Below are positions 1-10,516 of a stretch of DNA of 64,000 nt, one piece after another. The notes below the pieces were generated by a model, which searched no databases, was not told where the DNA came from, and was given only the letters and a program-made list of their open reading frames with translations. Within the stretch, counting starts at the first letter, position 1. Every line of letters begins with the position of its first letter. The position numbers and the translations under genes are program-made. The stretch comes from Gnetum montanum (lineage: Eukaryota; Streptophyta; Gnetopsida; Gnetales; Gnetaceae). Where the stretch lies: NCBI GenBank assembly GCA_015680685.1, contig MNCI01013833.1, positions 83,836 through 147,835 on the forward strand, given 5' to 3'.

Positions 1-360
1 CAATTCAGTTGGTGGCACATGCATTAGGTTGCCATGCCGTTGACAAATGTTGCACGTTTTGACCTTCAAGATGCAATCGCACTCCATGTAAGGCCAATAA
101 TAGCCTAGTCATATAATTTTCATTGCCATTGCCCTAGGTGTTATGTGACCTCTGCACAGTCCCTCATGAACCTGTTCAATAATCATTTTCTCTTTACTAT
201 TGCTTACATAGGTTAGCAGTATGCCATTTTAGGATTTGTGACATAATGTGTTATCACCCACAATGACATACTACCATGAATGTTTGCGTATTGCATCTTT
301 TTGGGTGGTAGTTAAATATTGCAAAGGCTCACCTTGTAGAAGGTATGCCTTGATGTCATT
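1..360 (-). pseudogene. Element A integrase N-terminus (zinc-binding domain), cut by window edge
   Basis: Start of a Ty3/gypsy integrase, read leftward. About 310-355 encodes the linker motif W-Y-N-D-I-K-A-Y-L-L-x-G-E-P that precedes the zinc domain. Between about 10 and 190 the HHCC finger is clear: HEGLCRGH, then MAMKI, GYYWP, and C-x-x-C in KTCNICQ. The finger is known to help the integrase multimerise on cDNA ends; the catalytic core lies left of base 1. The frame is broken by a stop near 290 and indels, so the copy is dead. The same motifs recur in E1 at 31755-32130, confirming the family. It continues the pol of element A whose upstream part is at 36175-36898. Confidence 0.85.
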
Positions 361-1020
361 GTACCACTCTCTTACATGGGTTGTGCTTACTATGGCTATG
401 GATGCAACATTGGTGATTGTGTGTAGGCACAATGCAATCTACCATTGAGGTGGGCAATTCATGGAACATGTCAGGTGCAATGCTTAGGGCTAATGTCTCT
501 TGTGGGTCAGCTATGACATTTTTATTTTGGGGAATATGTCGAACATTGGCAGTTGTAAAGCATTGAAGCAAGTGCTTTTCCAAGTCACAGTAAGGTTGTA
601 AATGCTAGTCCTTACAAGCTTAAACCTCTATCACTTGGTTGATCACTAATTATGAGTCACCTCAGTTCACTATGTGTTGGATCACTAAGTCACGTGCTAT
701 AAGGATACCTTGGAGGAGACCTTTGTACTCTGCCACATTGTTAGTGCAAGGGAATGAAAAAAAATATGTGAAGGATAAAATCTCCCCAAAGGAAAGCATG
801 ATAATGGCAATGGTACTACGCACTTGGGATGTTGAACCTCTGTTGAAATGTAGGAGTGCCTCATAGTTGTTAAGCATTTGAATAATGCTATTAACATTCT
901 CATTCGAGAATATAGGATCTATGGTTGCTTGATGGTTTATGGGTGAAGTTGTGAGTTGTATGACTATAGCTTGACCTTTTATTGAGGCTTGCAAAATGTA
1001 GTGTAGGTCAAACTACTTTC
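361..1020 (-). pseudogene. Element A RNase H domain
   Basis: Ribonuclease H of a Ty3/gypsy polyprotein, minus strand, which degrades the RNA template during reverse transcription. The 662-994 frame contains the conserved block FPCTNNVAEYKGLLQGI with the helix holding the catalytic Glu. The 356-583 frame carries the C-terminal signature VRHIPQNKNVIADPQETLA, equivalent to the usual H-(I/V)-P-R-E-x-N-x-x-A-D-A-L-A-x-L-A. The two lie in different frames, so at least one frameshift separates them. The plus-strand homologue in E1 (22660-23060) preserves the same order. Confidence 0.82.
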
Positions 1021-1380
1021 ATAGATGTTCATTGTGATTACTTGAAGTAGGTTATTTTTACAAATGATATTATCTTAACTATGAAAAAGGTAATGCCTTC
1101 ACTTCTTCAGTGAGAAGACTAAGGTAAGATAGTGCCTTTTCACATCATTGTATTTTGCTTCATGGGCTACTAATGTGTGGCTCAACTAGTAAACTGGGAC
1201 CTCTGTCTCATCATCTTGCTTTTGGTAAAGCACATAAGTGATGGATGTGTTAGAAGTCGCAAGGTAGATGTAAAAAGGTTTATCTCGTTGTGGAGGATGA
1301 ACTGTAGGTATTTGTACTAGCTCTTTCTTAAGGTTGTCAAATCCTTATTAGCTTTGAGTTGTCCACTCCAAGTAGGCTCC
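1021..1380 (-). pseudogene. Element A RT-RNase H connection region (decayed)
   Basis: No open frame of useful length is left. By position it lies between the RT thumb and RNase H of element A. Short matches to the connection domain (chromophoric Y-Y-x-S-x-x-L, x-x-L-V-F-A-x-x-K-L) can be found in shifting minus-strand frames; they are clearer in E1 near 22290-22400. Called by synteny more than by sequence. Confidence 0.5.
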
Positions 1381-1848
1381 TTTCTTGAGCAGATGTTGCA
1401 TTGGCTATAACCTATTGGTTAACCTAGCGATAAACCTGCATATGAATTGCAACCTACCTTGCAACCCTCATAGCTCCTTAAGGTTGGCTTTGGGTGATAA
1501 GTTGGTTATGACCTTAACCTTGTTGGGGTTTATGCATATTCCTACTTCTGATACTAAAAAACTAAGCATCCAATCCATTCTGACCCTGAAAACACACTTC
1601 TTAGCCTTTAACCTAAGGTCATGTTTTAAGCAACTTTTAAGCACTAGGTTTAGATTATTTGCATGGTTGTGAGCCACTTTGGACTTAATTGTGATATCAT
1701 CGACATAGTCATTGAGCAAGCTTAGTATGTAATCACTAAAGATATAAGTCATTGTACATTGATATGTTGCTCCTATGTTCTTGAGTCCAAAAGGCATCAT
1801 GGTATAGCAAAACATACCCTAGGGGATCATGAAGGTTATGCTAAGTTG
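1381..1848 (-). pseudogene. Element A reverse transcriptase, C-terminal half
   Basis: The minus-strand frame 1468-1815 contains the RT palm: FCYTMMPFGLKN (usual W-G-T-F-x-Y-x-V-M-P-F-G-L-x-N-A), then the catalytic Y-V-D-D in LNDYVDDITIKSK, then KCVFRV, FLVSEVGI and NPNKVKVI of the thumb. The thumb continues to LKELRGLQGRL at about 1420-1480. The active-site YVDD is intact, but the Trp before G-M-F is a TAG stop. The N-terminal half of the same RT lies 34 kb away at 36175-36898: element E1 is inserted between codons of the palm. Putting the flanks together at the 5-bp target duplication restores the motif order seen in E1's own RT. Confidence 0.9.
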
Positions 1849-1853
1849 ATGCT
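1849..1853. repeat. Target-site duplication of E1 (left)
   Basis: ATGCT directly left of E1, paired with ATACT at 36170-36174 (one transition). Three extra bases (TAG) stand between it and the canonical TGAAAC end of the LTR. Using this 5-mer as target makes the reading frame of element A's RT continuous across the insertion. Confidence 0.65.
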
Positions 1854-1856
1854 TAG

Positions 1857-3525
1857 TGAAACACCACCAAATTTGGGCCACCAGGTCTTGACTATGAATT
1901 TTTCTAAGTGTCAACATGAGATAAATCTTTTTCTAAGTGTTGAGACTACACTTCCACTAGAAGGACTATGCTCTAGAGCATAGTTAGTGTAGTTGACACA
2001 AGCAATTCAGAATTATAATATTTTTCTAAGTGTCAATAGTAGCTGTAAATTTGTCTAAGTGTGGGGATTATGCTCTCACTACCAAGACTACACTCTAGAG
2101 TGTAGTCAGCACACTAATAGCCAATTTTGAAATTTTGCCTAAGTGTCAAGCCAAAAGTTGTTAGGCTTGGTTGGGATAGATGAAACAGTTTGGAAAATTT
2201 TTTAACTTTTGAGACTATGCTTCCTACTATGCTCTAGAGCATAGTCAGCATAGTCTGCACAAGGACATCAATTTTTTCCAAATTTTTCTAACTACCAGGA
2301 CTACGCTCTCACTGCTATGACTACACTCTAGAGGGTAGTTAACACTAGTTTTTTTTTTTTTTTTTTTTTTTTGCAAAATTTTTCTAATTGTTGGAACTAT
2401 GCTTTAGAGCGTAGTTAGCATAGTCATGCAAAACTACCTCTAGAAGCCTTCAAGACATAGCACCATGCTTCATCTTAGCTTTGAAGCACCTTCAACAAGC
2501 AAGATCGACAATTTGCATTTCTTTTAGCACCCCCCATTTGCCCCAAATTGTACCTACACTTGACACCACTCAAGAGAGTGGACAACATAGTCCTAGACCA
2601 TAGTCTCTAAAACTACAATATTTTGCATCATTTTTAGGTACATCGCAATCTGTTCAACACTTGCATAGGCAAGTTGGTAGCATAGTGATAGTTTGGCAAT
2701 CTCATAGGGTCCATTGGAGCACACCAATAAAACACGATTTGCTTCAATGGGAGCATAGTTGGGTGTAGCGTAGCCCTAACTATCCCTCTTCCACATGGCT
2801 CCTAATCCGTAATTCATGGTAACCTTAATCCTATAAATACCCTAGTTTTTCACATTTTAGGAGTTGGCATTTGAAGCATTCAATTGGAAAATTTGCATTT
2901 TTGAGCATTCTGGCATTCAAGTGCACTTGGCATTTTGGCAAACTTTTAACTAACACTTGACACTGTTGCACACCACCTAGCATACCATAGACCACAGTAA
3001 CCTGCAAGACTCCATGGCAGCCAACCTGGTAGGCATAGATTTCATGGTAGATGTTAGTCTTCATAGCCCAAACACCTTGAGACTATGGCTATGCTACCAA
3101 CTACACCTATTTGTACACTGCATACCTCCTCACCTTTTCTTGCAGTTAACTATGCTCCCCTCATTTTGGGTAGTGCTGCTTTTTCTCTCGATCACTTCTT
3201 GCACATTTTCAGCATTTTCTCTTTCATTCTAGCATTTACTTGCATTTTTACTATTTTTTGCACATATTCGCACATTTGTACTTTTGTTTTGCATTAGAAA
3301 CCTCAACTACACTCACCCTAGTTGACATCATGGACATTGTAAACACTGTGCAAACACCTAGGATTCATTTTGGTGTAACATCCCATAAGTCCTAGTTTGA
3401 TCGACAATACCATTCTGAGCATCCCTTCTCTATTTCTAGCAGATGCTCATGTGGATGCGAGGTCAAGCTATATCTGCCGCAAACCTCTTGGTATATCATT
3501 CTAGCCTCCAACATTTTTAGTCACA
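1857..3525 (+). repeat. E1 5' LTR
   Basis: Begins TGAAACACCACC and ends TTTTTAGTCACA, so it has TG...CA ends. The same start and end are found in inverted orientation in E2's LTRs and, for the end, in the 3' LTR at 34630-36169. U3 (1857 to about 2860) is rich in reiterated 'ctaagtgtcaa' stretches and 18-bp palindromes centred on CTCTAGAG. A poly-T run of about 22 sits near 2350. The TATA box is at 2832. R/U5 holds pyrimidine-rich tracts at 3160-3290. Length is about 1.67 kb. Confidence 0.85.
2832..2839 (+). promoter_or_regulatory. TATA box of E1 5' LTR
   Basis: TATAAATA followed by CCCTAG. The same TATAAATAC(C) core, about 30-40 bases upstream of a conserved block (AGGAGTTG...CATTTGAAGCATTC), recurs in the 3' LTR at 35477. 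Variants occur in D, S, E2 and A LTRs. It should position element transcription start near 2865. Confidence 0.75.
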
Positions 3526-4019
3526 ATAATTCTTTGGTGCTAGAAAGAGGATCAGTGCCATTTCCTTTTGTAGTCTCCTTTGGTTGTTGCCTTACATGTT
3601 CTCTTCACCACTATTGCTATCTTTGGGCTAGTGTAGTCCTCACACCCCTATGGGCTAGTTGTCTACAAACCATTGGTGTAGACTAGACCCCATCATCGAT
3701 TCCCCTTGAACCCCACTTGACAACACCAAAGCATATATCCAAGACATAGCCAAATTCTGGGTGCTCAGGAGAGCATAGCTGGCTCTCAACATAGAGAGCA
3801 TAGTTGGCTCTAGCATAGTGAGTGTAGTCCCAGAGTTAGTCATTTTTTCAGCAATTAACACTGCCATTTTTTTGCATTTTTTATACTTAGCCATTTTTTC
3901 AATAGTTTATACTTAGCTACTTTTTCTGCATTTTTACACAATCATTTTTTCCAGTTAGCAAAGTCTACCTTTTTTCTACCTTTTGCAAATAGAAACTTTT
4001 GTGTTTCCCCTTTTGCATT
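3526..4019 (+). other. E1 primer-binding site and leader
   Basis: Directly after the LTR comes ATAATTCT then TGGTGCTAGAAAGAGG (about 3535-3550), the degenerate minus-strand primer site. The cognate sites are better kept in E2 (TTGGCACTAGAAGGAGGG before 30342) and A (before 47578). I cannot assign the primer tRNA by eye. The rest of the leader has no ORF. From 3840 to 3990 it contains 25-40 base units built on 'catttttt...tacttagc', the sense counterpart of the leader repeats in E2 (29930-30140) and A (47155-47260). Confidence 0.65.
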
Positions 4020-6900
4020 ATGAACACTAAGCAGCCTTCAACCTCTACTTCAAGTGTAGTTGTTTTTTGGCCCATTCAACAAGAAATCCAAATTGACCAT
4101 CCTATCAGTCCCATCATGGAAAAATAGAGGCAATCCTTTAGGTTGCACAACCTACCTCCCAAGTACATGGTGTTGAATGACGAGCAGTATAACTTCGTTT
4201 TCACGAAGCTTCAGGTAGGTCTATTCATATATTGTTAAGAAATGGAGGTCAAAAAAAGTTTTAAGCTCATACACCTAAATGGGAAGGAATAATTCCCCCT
4301 CCATTATGGACTTCATTCCACTCACAAAGCCCTACCATTGGATGCTCGAAAACCTCATTTGAAACATCAAGCATGAGGTAGGGATTGACTATGAGGAGCC
4401 CTTGTAGGAATAGTAAGATGAGTTTGAAGCTCAATCTGAGTATGATGACTCTTTCCGCACCTCGTTCTAGTGAACAACCTCTGCTTTCATGCTTTCACAA
4501 TCCCACCCAACTATCTTTTTGGAGACAATCATAAGCCTAGTATTACCTCCTAGGTCAACACATGTGGTGGCAACCCACCAAACATAACATACATGCTAGG
4601 ATGTGTTACATCCTTTTAGCTTATCTATTTTCATACAACTACAACCTATTCCCTCTTCTATGCCAACAATTGTTATGCCTACATAACCTTATGTGCACAC
4701 CATGCACATTCCTCCACTGTACATGACTCAAGTGTCATACATCTTGCTTGTCATGTTAACACCCTTCACAATGATCCAACCCAAAAAAACATGGTGGGGC
4801 CTAGCTACTACATTTCTTGCACAACCCATGCAACAAGCATCACATGTGGTTGCATAACCTGGAGCTAGGTCATGGGCCAACCAAATGGCACAGTAGGTAG
4901 CACAACCAATGTAGCTCATCATAACCTCCCTGAGTCTAGATCAATCCTTCCAACTCATTTATAATTTAACCGAAGAGGTCAAGTGGCTCAAGGCTGCTTC
5001 CTCTAAAACCTTTCATGTGATGGATTTCTATCAGGATGATCCAATCAGTCCTCTAGTTCTACCACTCATGTTTCTTGCTGGGGCCCACTACCACAATTCA
5101 CCAAATATAATGGTGAAGGGGACTCCAATGCCCATTTGGTAACCTTTTGATCTGAATGCCTTCTACTGCAAGCATGGCCACATACCATTATCTATGTGTT
5201 CACCATGTCCTTGACCAATAAGGCACTGCATTGGTACCATGCACTCCCCAAGATCTCCATTTCTTCTTTGGAGGAATTCCTTAGCCAATTCGTCACATGC
5301 TTCAAGTATAACTTGAAGCCTAAGGAAACCTTGGATTAGTTGATGCAAGTGAAGCAGGGACATTTAGAGCCTATGAAAAAGTTCATTCAATGATTGAGCA
5401 CATTGCTTAATGAAATTTGTGAGCCCATCACGAAAACACACTTACTAGAAATTTTCAAAGGTGTAATGAATGACTTCATTAAGTCAAAATTATATTACCT
5501 TGCCCTGCAATGCTTGATCCAAGAATTTTCTTAAACCAAGAGCATTTAGGATGAGGTGGAGGCTAGTAATGACCCAGCCTACGTGGCCTATAAAAATCTA
5601 CACACTAAGAAAGATAAGAACAAGGGAAAATGGGCAACCATAACTATGGCAATGATGGCCAACGAGGATAAGCTAAACAATGCTAAACCAATAGCCAAGC
5701 CATCCAAGGTCCTAGCCAACAACAACAAGGTTTCTAGATCTAGTGCTATAGCAAACAACCAACCCACATCATTGTTGGCCACAAGGCAAGCTACACCAAG
5801 GTCAAACTTTGAGCACAAGGATCACTCGAAGTATACACCATTGCCCATCAAGCTATCAAAGCTCTTGGACCAACTGCTTAACGCTGGAAGAATCTAGTAC
5901 AAGTAAATGTTTGAGGATGCTTACAAATGTCATGAAAAATATTGCAATCTCCTCAAGAATCCCTCAGTCACACTACCAAACAAGCCTCCAGTCCCTAAGC
6001 ATTTTAGGCTAAACCAATTTTGCCATTATCACCAATTTCCTGGCCATGATATTGACATTTTTCATGACTTTGCAAGATGATGTACAATGCATGATTGACA
6101 AGGGTGAGTTGGTCCCTGATGCAACCAACCCAATTCACCCCCAAAACCAATCAAGGAAGGTTTACAAGGATCCTCTCAACGTAAGAAATGCAAGTACAAC
6201 ATCAATGTTATTAGCATTGATGAAAAATTAAAATTGGTGTAGGAGCCATTGGTGATTTATGTGCCCTCTAGTAACACTAGGTCCCCCTCATCCTCAACCA
6301 GTTTGAGAACTGCTTTTTTTGTCAGAGCACCACCTTGGGCACCCATAACACCCTTTGTGATCAGGGTCCCATAGCACATTGCAACAACAATATCCCAATC
6401 ATCCTTTTTCATAAGGGTTCCACAACATGCAAACTCCCCACCTGCCAGGAGTTCAGTGGTGGGAAATACATCAGTCCTTGCTCAGCTAAGGCTCCATCTT
6501 ATAAACGATACCAACAAGCAATCAAGGTGGCAACCCAAGAGGCCTAACAAGTGCCTCACTGACAAAATGGTTAGGTAGAAATAGGAGCAAAGGGCACTAA
6601 GCCCACTAAAGCTTGTCCCCTTGTCTGCTATTCCCATGGCCAAATCAACTAATAAGGCCACCACAAACAATGAACAACTGAGCATGAAGGCTCCAAAACA
6701 AGAAAGGCAAGCAAAGCCCAAATCTCCTCCATGAGAGATTCACCTCTTGGACCACATGAAGGAGATGAAGGCCAACAACAAGGTAGAAAACAATAACAAG
6801 GACTTTCTTGATGCATTGGCCTAGGTTAAGTAAGCTTTGAAGCAAAAGAACACTACATTGAGCCTATACGATCTTATCATGACCTCCTTTGCCCACCACG
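4020..6900 (+). pseudogene. E1 gag (capsid, zinc knuckle, linker)
   Basis: Starts at ATG 4020 (MNTKQPSTSTSS), equivalent to the starts in D (50737), E2 (29893) and A (47111). The capsid domain is visible in shifting frames between about 5010 and 5550: VMDFYQDDPISP, then FTKYNGEGDSNAHLVTF, ALHWYHALPK, SLEEFLSQFVTCFKYNLKP, typical of plant retrotransposon gag proteins that package element RNA. At about 6010-6090 there is a CCHC-like knuckle (FCHYHQFPGHDIDIFHDF). From 6300 to 6480 a threefold peptide repeat around F-V-I-R-V-P follows. Many in-frame TAG/TGA codons show the copy is non-functional. Longest clean stretch is 113 codons (5556-5897). Confidence 0.85.
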
Positions 6901-7728
6901 AAGTGTTGGTTCGCATGTTGATGTCCATTCCTATTACAGAGGACATACTAGTGAATGAATAATCCATCCATGCTATGATGCTGCCTCCTATTCCATAGGA
7001 ATCGAGCTCAACTCCCTTGGCATTTTGTGATGAGGTGATCAAGGTTGATCCTGAGAAGGGTCAAGTCATTATGGTGCCAATGTTTATCAAAATTCATGTT
7101 GGGAAATGTAGAATCTGTAGGGTGCATGTTGATAATGGAGCAGTAACTAATGTCATCCCATACACAGTCATTAACAAGCTAGATCTTGCTACCTAGATCA
7201 AACCCACAAAGAAAACATTCCTAAAGTCCTTCAATGGTTCACGCGTTATCGTAAGGGGAATGGTCATGATAGCCTTTGCATTAGGTGAACAATTTTCAAC
7301 CATTGCAGGATTCATCGTAATCAAGAAGATGCTAGGCTTCAACCTAATCTTTGATAAGCCCTGGCTAGCCCAACTGTAGGCCATCTCCTCTCCAATCCAC
7401 TAAAAAATACACCTTCCATATGGAGGTGATGAGTTTATCATCTATGGTGACAATGCAGCCCCTCTGATCAGTAGTAACATTAGCATAGAACAAGGATCAA
7501 AGGCGGAGTTCCCCAATGACATGCCTCCCAAGAATGATGAGGGCAAAATGTGTGAGGCAGACCAACCTGAGGAACCAAAGGGAGCCATTGACCTCTCGGA
7601 GGATGCTTTATCGGTAGAATTGCCCTTCAACATAGCTAATGAAGGGAAATGTGAGTACCACATCATACCATCCAAGCCCTATGCACCCCCTAATTAACAT
7701 CGAGTTAGGAAGCAACTACGCAATTAAG
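6901..7728 (+). pseudogene. E1 protease
   Basis: Retropepsin-like aspartic protease following gag in the same polyprotein. Visible in order: DPEKGQVIMVPMFIKIHVG, then the active-site region CRVHVDNGAVTNVI (D-N-G in place of D-S/T-G), LKSFNGSRVIVRG, and the C-terminal FNLIFDKPWLAQL matching the family's F-N-L-I-L-G-R-P-W-L. An acidic tail (about 7480-7640) ends the ORF. The last recognisable codons lie just before 7729, where D and A have an AAG/GTAC splice-donor-like sequence. Here it is AAG/GCAT. RT does not follow; it starts 13.4 kb later (6.5 kb without C). Confidence 0.85.
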
Positions 7729-7997
7729 GCATCCCCTTAGTCCAACATGCGCTAGATGCCTACCTGCTTCTCACTTCTACATACCTCATTTGCCTACATT
7801 TTATTCACACATTATGTTTAGCTTGGTTGTTTGTATTTTGCATTATTTGTTTCGTTACACATTTATTTCTTTTTTTTTGTGCATTTTTGCTTAATTTATG
7901 TGTTTTCTAGTTAAGTTTACTCTTTTGCAGTTGTTAGCCTATGCATGAAAAACATTAAAATACATAAAAATCATAAAATTTAAAATTCCAAAAAATA
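7729..7997. other. Non-coding stretch after E1 protease
   Basis: AT-rich sequence with repeated 'ttgtgcatttttgc' and 'aaaaacattaaaatacataaaaatcataaa' runs. The homologous stretch follows protease in D (55945-56190) and, inverted, in A (43220-43496). No coding signal seen. Confidence 0.6.
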
Positions 7998-8270
7998 CAT
8001 CACATGGCCCAAAAGGCCCTAAACTAGCACACAACCCGTTATGATCCTAAACTAACATCACATGGCCCACCATGGCCTAATATTGGCAACACTTTTCCTT
8101 TTAATGCATGGCTTGAAATGGCCTTAAACTACCACTAGGGCCTAGAATGGCCTAAAACTACCAACACACACTGTTAACACACATAGCCAAAAATGGCCTA
8201 AAACTAGTAATCATGCAGTTTGAAATGGCATTAAACTAGCATTGGCCTTGCAAGGGCCTAGTAACACTAT
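7998..8270. repeat. Minisatellite between convergent gag-pro and antisense gene (E1)
   Basis: Degenerate direct repeats of roughly 30-40 bases with the core CATGGCC(N)AAAATGGCCTAAACTAGC. GGCC elements form short dyads within each unit. The same array stands at the same place in D (56192-56560) and A (42905-43215, inverted), and a remnant is present in E2 (26080-26135). It lies exactly between the 3' end of gag-pro and the 3' end of the antisense gene. Confidence 0.8.
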
Positions 8271-8499
8271 CATCGCACAATCATAACCATCACATAGTCA
8301 TAACTCAACGCATTAATTTATCGTAACACTAGCATAGTGAACACATAGCAAATAATCACAAAAGCCATATAGTCCATATAGAAAAACATTCATCCATCTC
8401 ATATAAATAAATAGTATGTAGCATGATCATCTGCAAGATACAATAAAAAATACACAAAAATGCAAAAATGCCCAATAGTAGGGCTACATCAGGATATGT
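8271..8499. other. 3' flank of E1 antisense gene
   Basis: AT-rich, no ORF, with short repeats 'cacatagcaaataatcac'. On the minus strand this lies just downstream of the antisense gene's stop, so it would hold its 3' UTR and polyadenylation region. No clear AATAAA-type signal was chosen. Confidence 0.4.
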
Positions 8500-9687
8500 T
8501 CAACCAGTGGTACTAGGTGGGGGTGGAGGTCCTTCTTCATCTGCCATGCCACTAGGGCCTATAGCATTACTTGGTGCATGTTAATAGTATAATAGTAATA
8601 AAACAACAAACTTGTAAGAAAATGTACAATATGCATGCTAACATGAAAAGCAAAAAGACAACACAAAGGCTAACTTGAGAGGGTTGCACATTGATCATGT
8701 CTGGAGGCAAACTATCAAGGCCCTCCTCCAAGCATTTGAGGATCTCAACCTCAGATAGCCATGTCCAATCCTCTTGGCCAAATTCAACTCTCACAAGAGT
8801 CTTACCTTTGTCCACGGTGGTCCATGTTGGTGGCTCCACATAAAATGTGGTAGATGAAGCCTCTCCTAAAGGCATAACAACCTGCCTTTCTAGAGAACCA
8901 CTAACTACTATATGACGAGCAAATATCTCAAAGGCCTATCTCCTGCTAGTTGCCTCAAGAAGCATCTCATGATGGCAATGTTCGATGGACTCTTCCTTGA
9001 GTTGTTGAAGATATGCATCTTGCTCACGCTTATAGTGGTGCTTATGGTTCTTTTGCATCTACCCCCACTTGCATACCTTGACACTGAAGTAGTTCTAGTC
9101 TTGATTCTTCTGGGCAAGCAAAACCATCTGTAACCATTGCTCAATGATATCCTGGGTGGGCTTGTTCTTACCCTAGATAGCTGACCAATACTTGGCATAA
9201 TTGATCTATGCAATTTTTCAAGTACTATCACCCTATGATCAAGCTACCTAGAAGTCATATTAGGACTAAATATCCTTGATCTTCCTATCTTAGGTTTTCA
9301 CTCTCTCCTAAAGTTCATGAATGCACTTCCATAGTTTCTTGTTCAAGTGCCTACAAACCCATAACGCTTTCATGTAAGAAAGCACACACTCATATATGAG
9401 ATGAGGTACCTGCTCCACTTCAGGAGGAAACTTAGGGACAACAACCACTTTCATCACCCTGCTTAGTTCCCAATGAAGGTTAGAACCTATTGACATGTAA
9501 ATAAGTAAAACAACCTTAGCCACACACTAAGCATTAAAATCAGTAAAGAAACATAAGCAAAGAAACATTATATGCATACCAAGCTTGGGATTCACCTATT
9601 GTAGATAGTCAACCATGTCCTTCATGATGCCTTCCATGAAGGCAAACTTGTTTGGTGTTTCTACCCATGGCTTCATATAGTAGGTAG
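8500..9687 (-). pseudogene. E1 antisense gene, 3' half
   Basis: Downstream exons of the antisense gene, separated from the upstream exons (16535-19068) by insertion of C. The stop TGA is at 8500-8502 and the tail reads G-P-S-G-M-A-D-E-E-G-P-P-P-P-P-S-T-T-G, like the tails in A and D. The penultimate exon includes VDKGKTLVRVEFGQEDWTW and EILKCLEEGLDSLPPDM (8690-8860). Upstream is a basic, aromatic-rich stretch (8920-9180) around K-D-H-K-H-E-Y-K. At 9308-9523 lies FPPEVEQVPHLIYECV, followed by HLNKKLWKCIHEL. An intron with donor GTATGC ends near 9584. Function unknown; see the A copy for the whole gene. Confidence 0.7.
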
Positions 9688-9692
9688 ACATG
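9688..9692. repeat. Target-site duplication of C (left)
   Basis: ACATG, identical to 16530-16534. It flanks element C exactly. Confidence 0.9.
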
Positions 9693-10415
9693 TGATGAGT
9701 GGCGAGGTAGCCCTACACTCAACCATACAAATACGAGCATTTCACGTGCAATTCGGTCGAACTCCAAGGACTAAGTGCTTACGCGCCTTAATGGAACACT
9801 TAGGGTTAATCAATCGTTGTTTTCCCAAACTTACTTGTATTGTCATGGTTGTATGGTTAAGTAAGTTTGAGGTATGTGATTTTTATAACTTTTATCTTTT
9901 TGATGTCTTATGCTAATGAGGAAAGCTGAAGAGAACTAAGTGAGTAACTTACATTAACTATTCACTAACTAAGTTCTAATTGTTCCTAACACCAGTATCC
10001 ATTCCCACTTGCCGTACACATCCTGAACTAGTGCAACGCTAATGGGATTACCAAATGCTAATTGCTACTAGGTTACCAAGCACTACACACATGCTCGAAG
10101 CGGTCGTATTGAGTGTACTTAGCTAGGAGAGTCAAAGGCTGAGAGATAGATTAATTAACTAGGAAAGCATTAAATGTTCAACAATAAGTAATTACTAATT
10201 AGCTTAGTTTATATGTTGCAAGGTTTATCATAAATTTCGTCTTTATTTCCGTACACAAATGTGTGCTTAGGTAAAAATTGCTCAAATAAAGATCCATTCA
10301 CTCTATGACTCCTATTGCGGGCACACAGGAATTATTCTAACTTTGGAATGGTAAAACTGCAAGAGTTTAGCTAAGGGTCTAAGTCTAACTATCAGGAACA
10401 TAGGGTGCAGCCTCT

Positions 10416-10423
10416 TATTTATA
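10416..10423 (-). promoter_or_regulatory. TATA box of C 3' LTR
   Basis: TATAAATA on the minus strand (TATTTATA as written), followed by AGAGG; same position and context as 16487-16494 in the other LTR. Confidence 0.7.
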
Positions 10424-10438
10424 GAAGATGAGGCAGGA

Positions 10439-10498
10439 TGCGATATTTTGTACGCAATATCGCGTGGCGGATGCGATATCGCATACGCAATATCGCGG
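10439..10498. repeat. GCGATATCGC palindrome cluster in C 3' LTR
   Basis: Four near-copies of GCGATAT(C/T)GC arranged in alternating orientation with spacers 'gtac' and 'gtggcgg'. Each unit is nearly self-complementary and CpG-rich in an AT-rich setting. The 5' LTR has a single unit at 16511-16520. Confidence 0.75.
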
Positions 10499-10505
10499 CT
10501 CATCA

Positions 10506-10516
10506 TACCCCCATGA
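10506..10516 (-). other. C polypurine tract
   Basis: On the minus strand CATGGGGGTA abuts the TGATGAG start of the 3' LTR, the position and composition expected for the plus-strand primer of reverse transcription. Confidence 0.6.

Larger units (their letters stand above)
9693..10505 (-). repeat. C 3' LTR
   Basis: Starts TGATGAG and ends CTCATCA, a 7-bp terminal inverted repeat. Pairs with 15768-16529. On the minus strand the TATA box is at 10423-10416. It contains an extra 50-60 bases of palindromic GCGATATCGC/GCAATATCGC units (10439-10498) that the other LTR lacks. Confidence 0.92.

Noticed and set aside
3535-3552. Assigning a specific primer tRNA to the family
   Set aside because: The site is decayed in each copy and I cannot match it to a tRNA 3' end with confidence by eye.
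7998-8270. Repeat arrays considered as CRISPR
   Set aside because: Units are degenerate, lack unique spacers of constant length, and stand inside plant retrotransposons.
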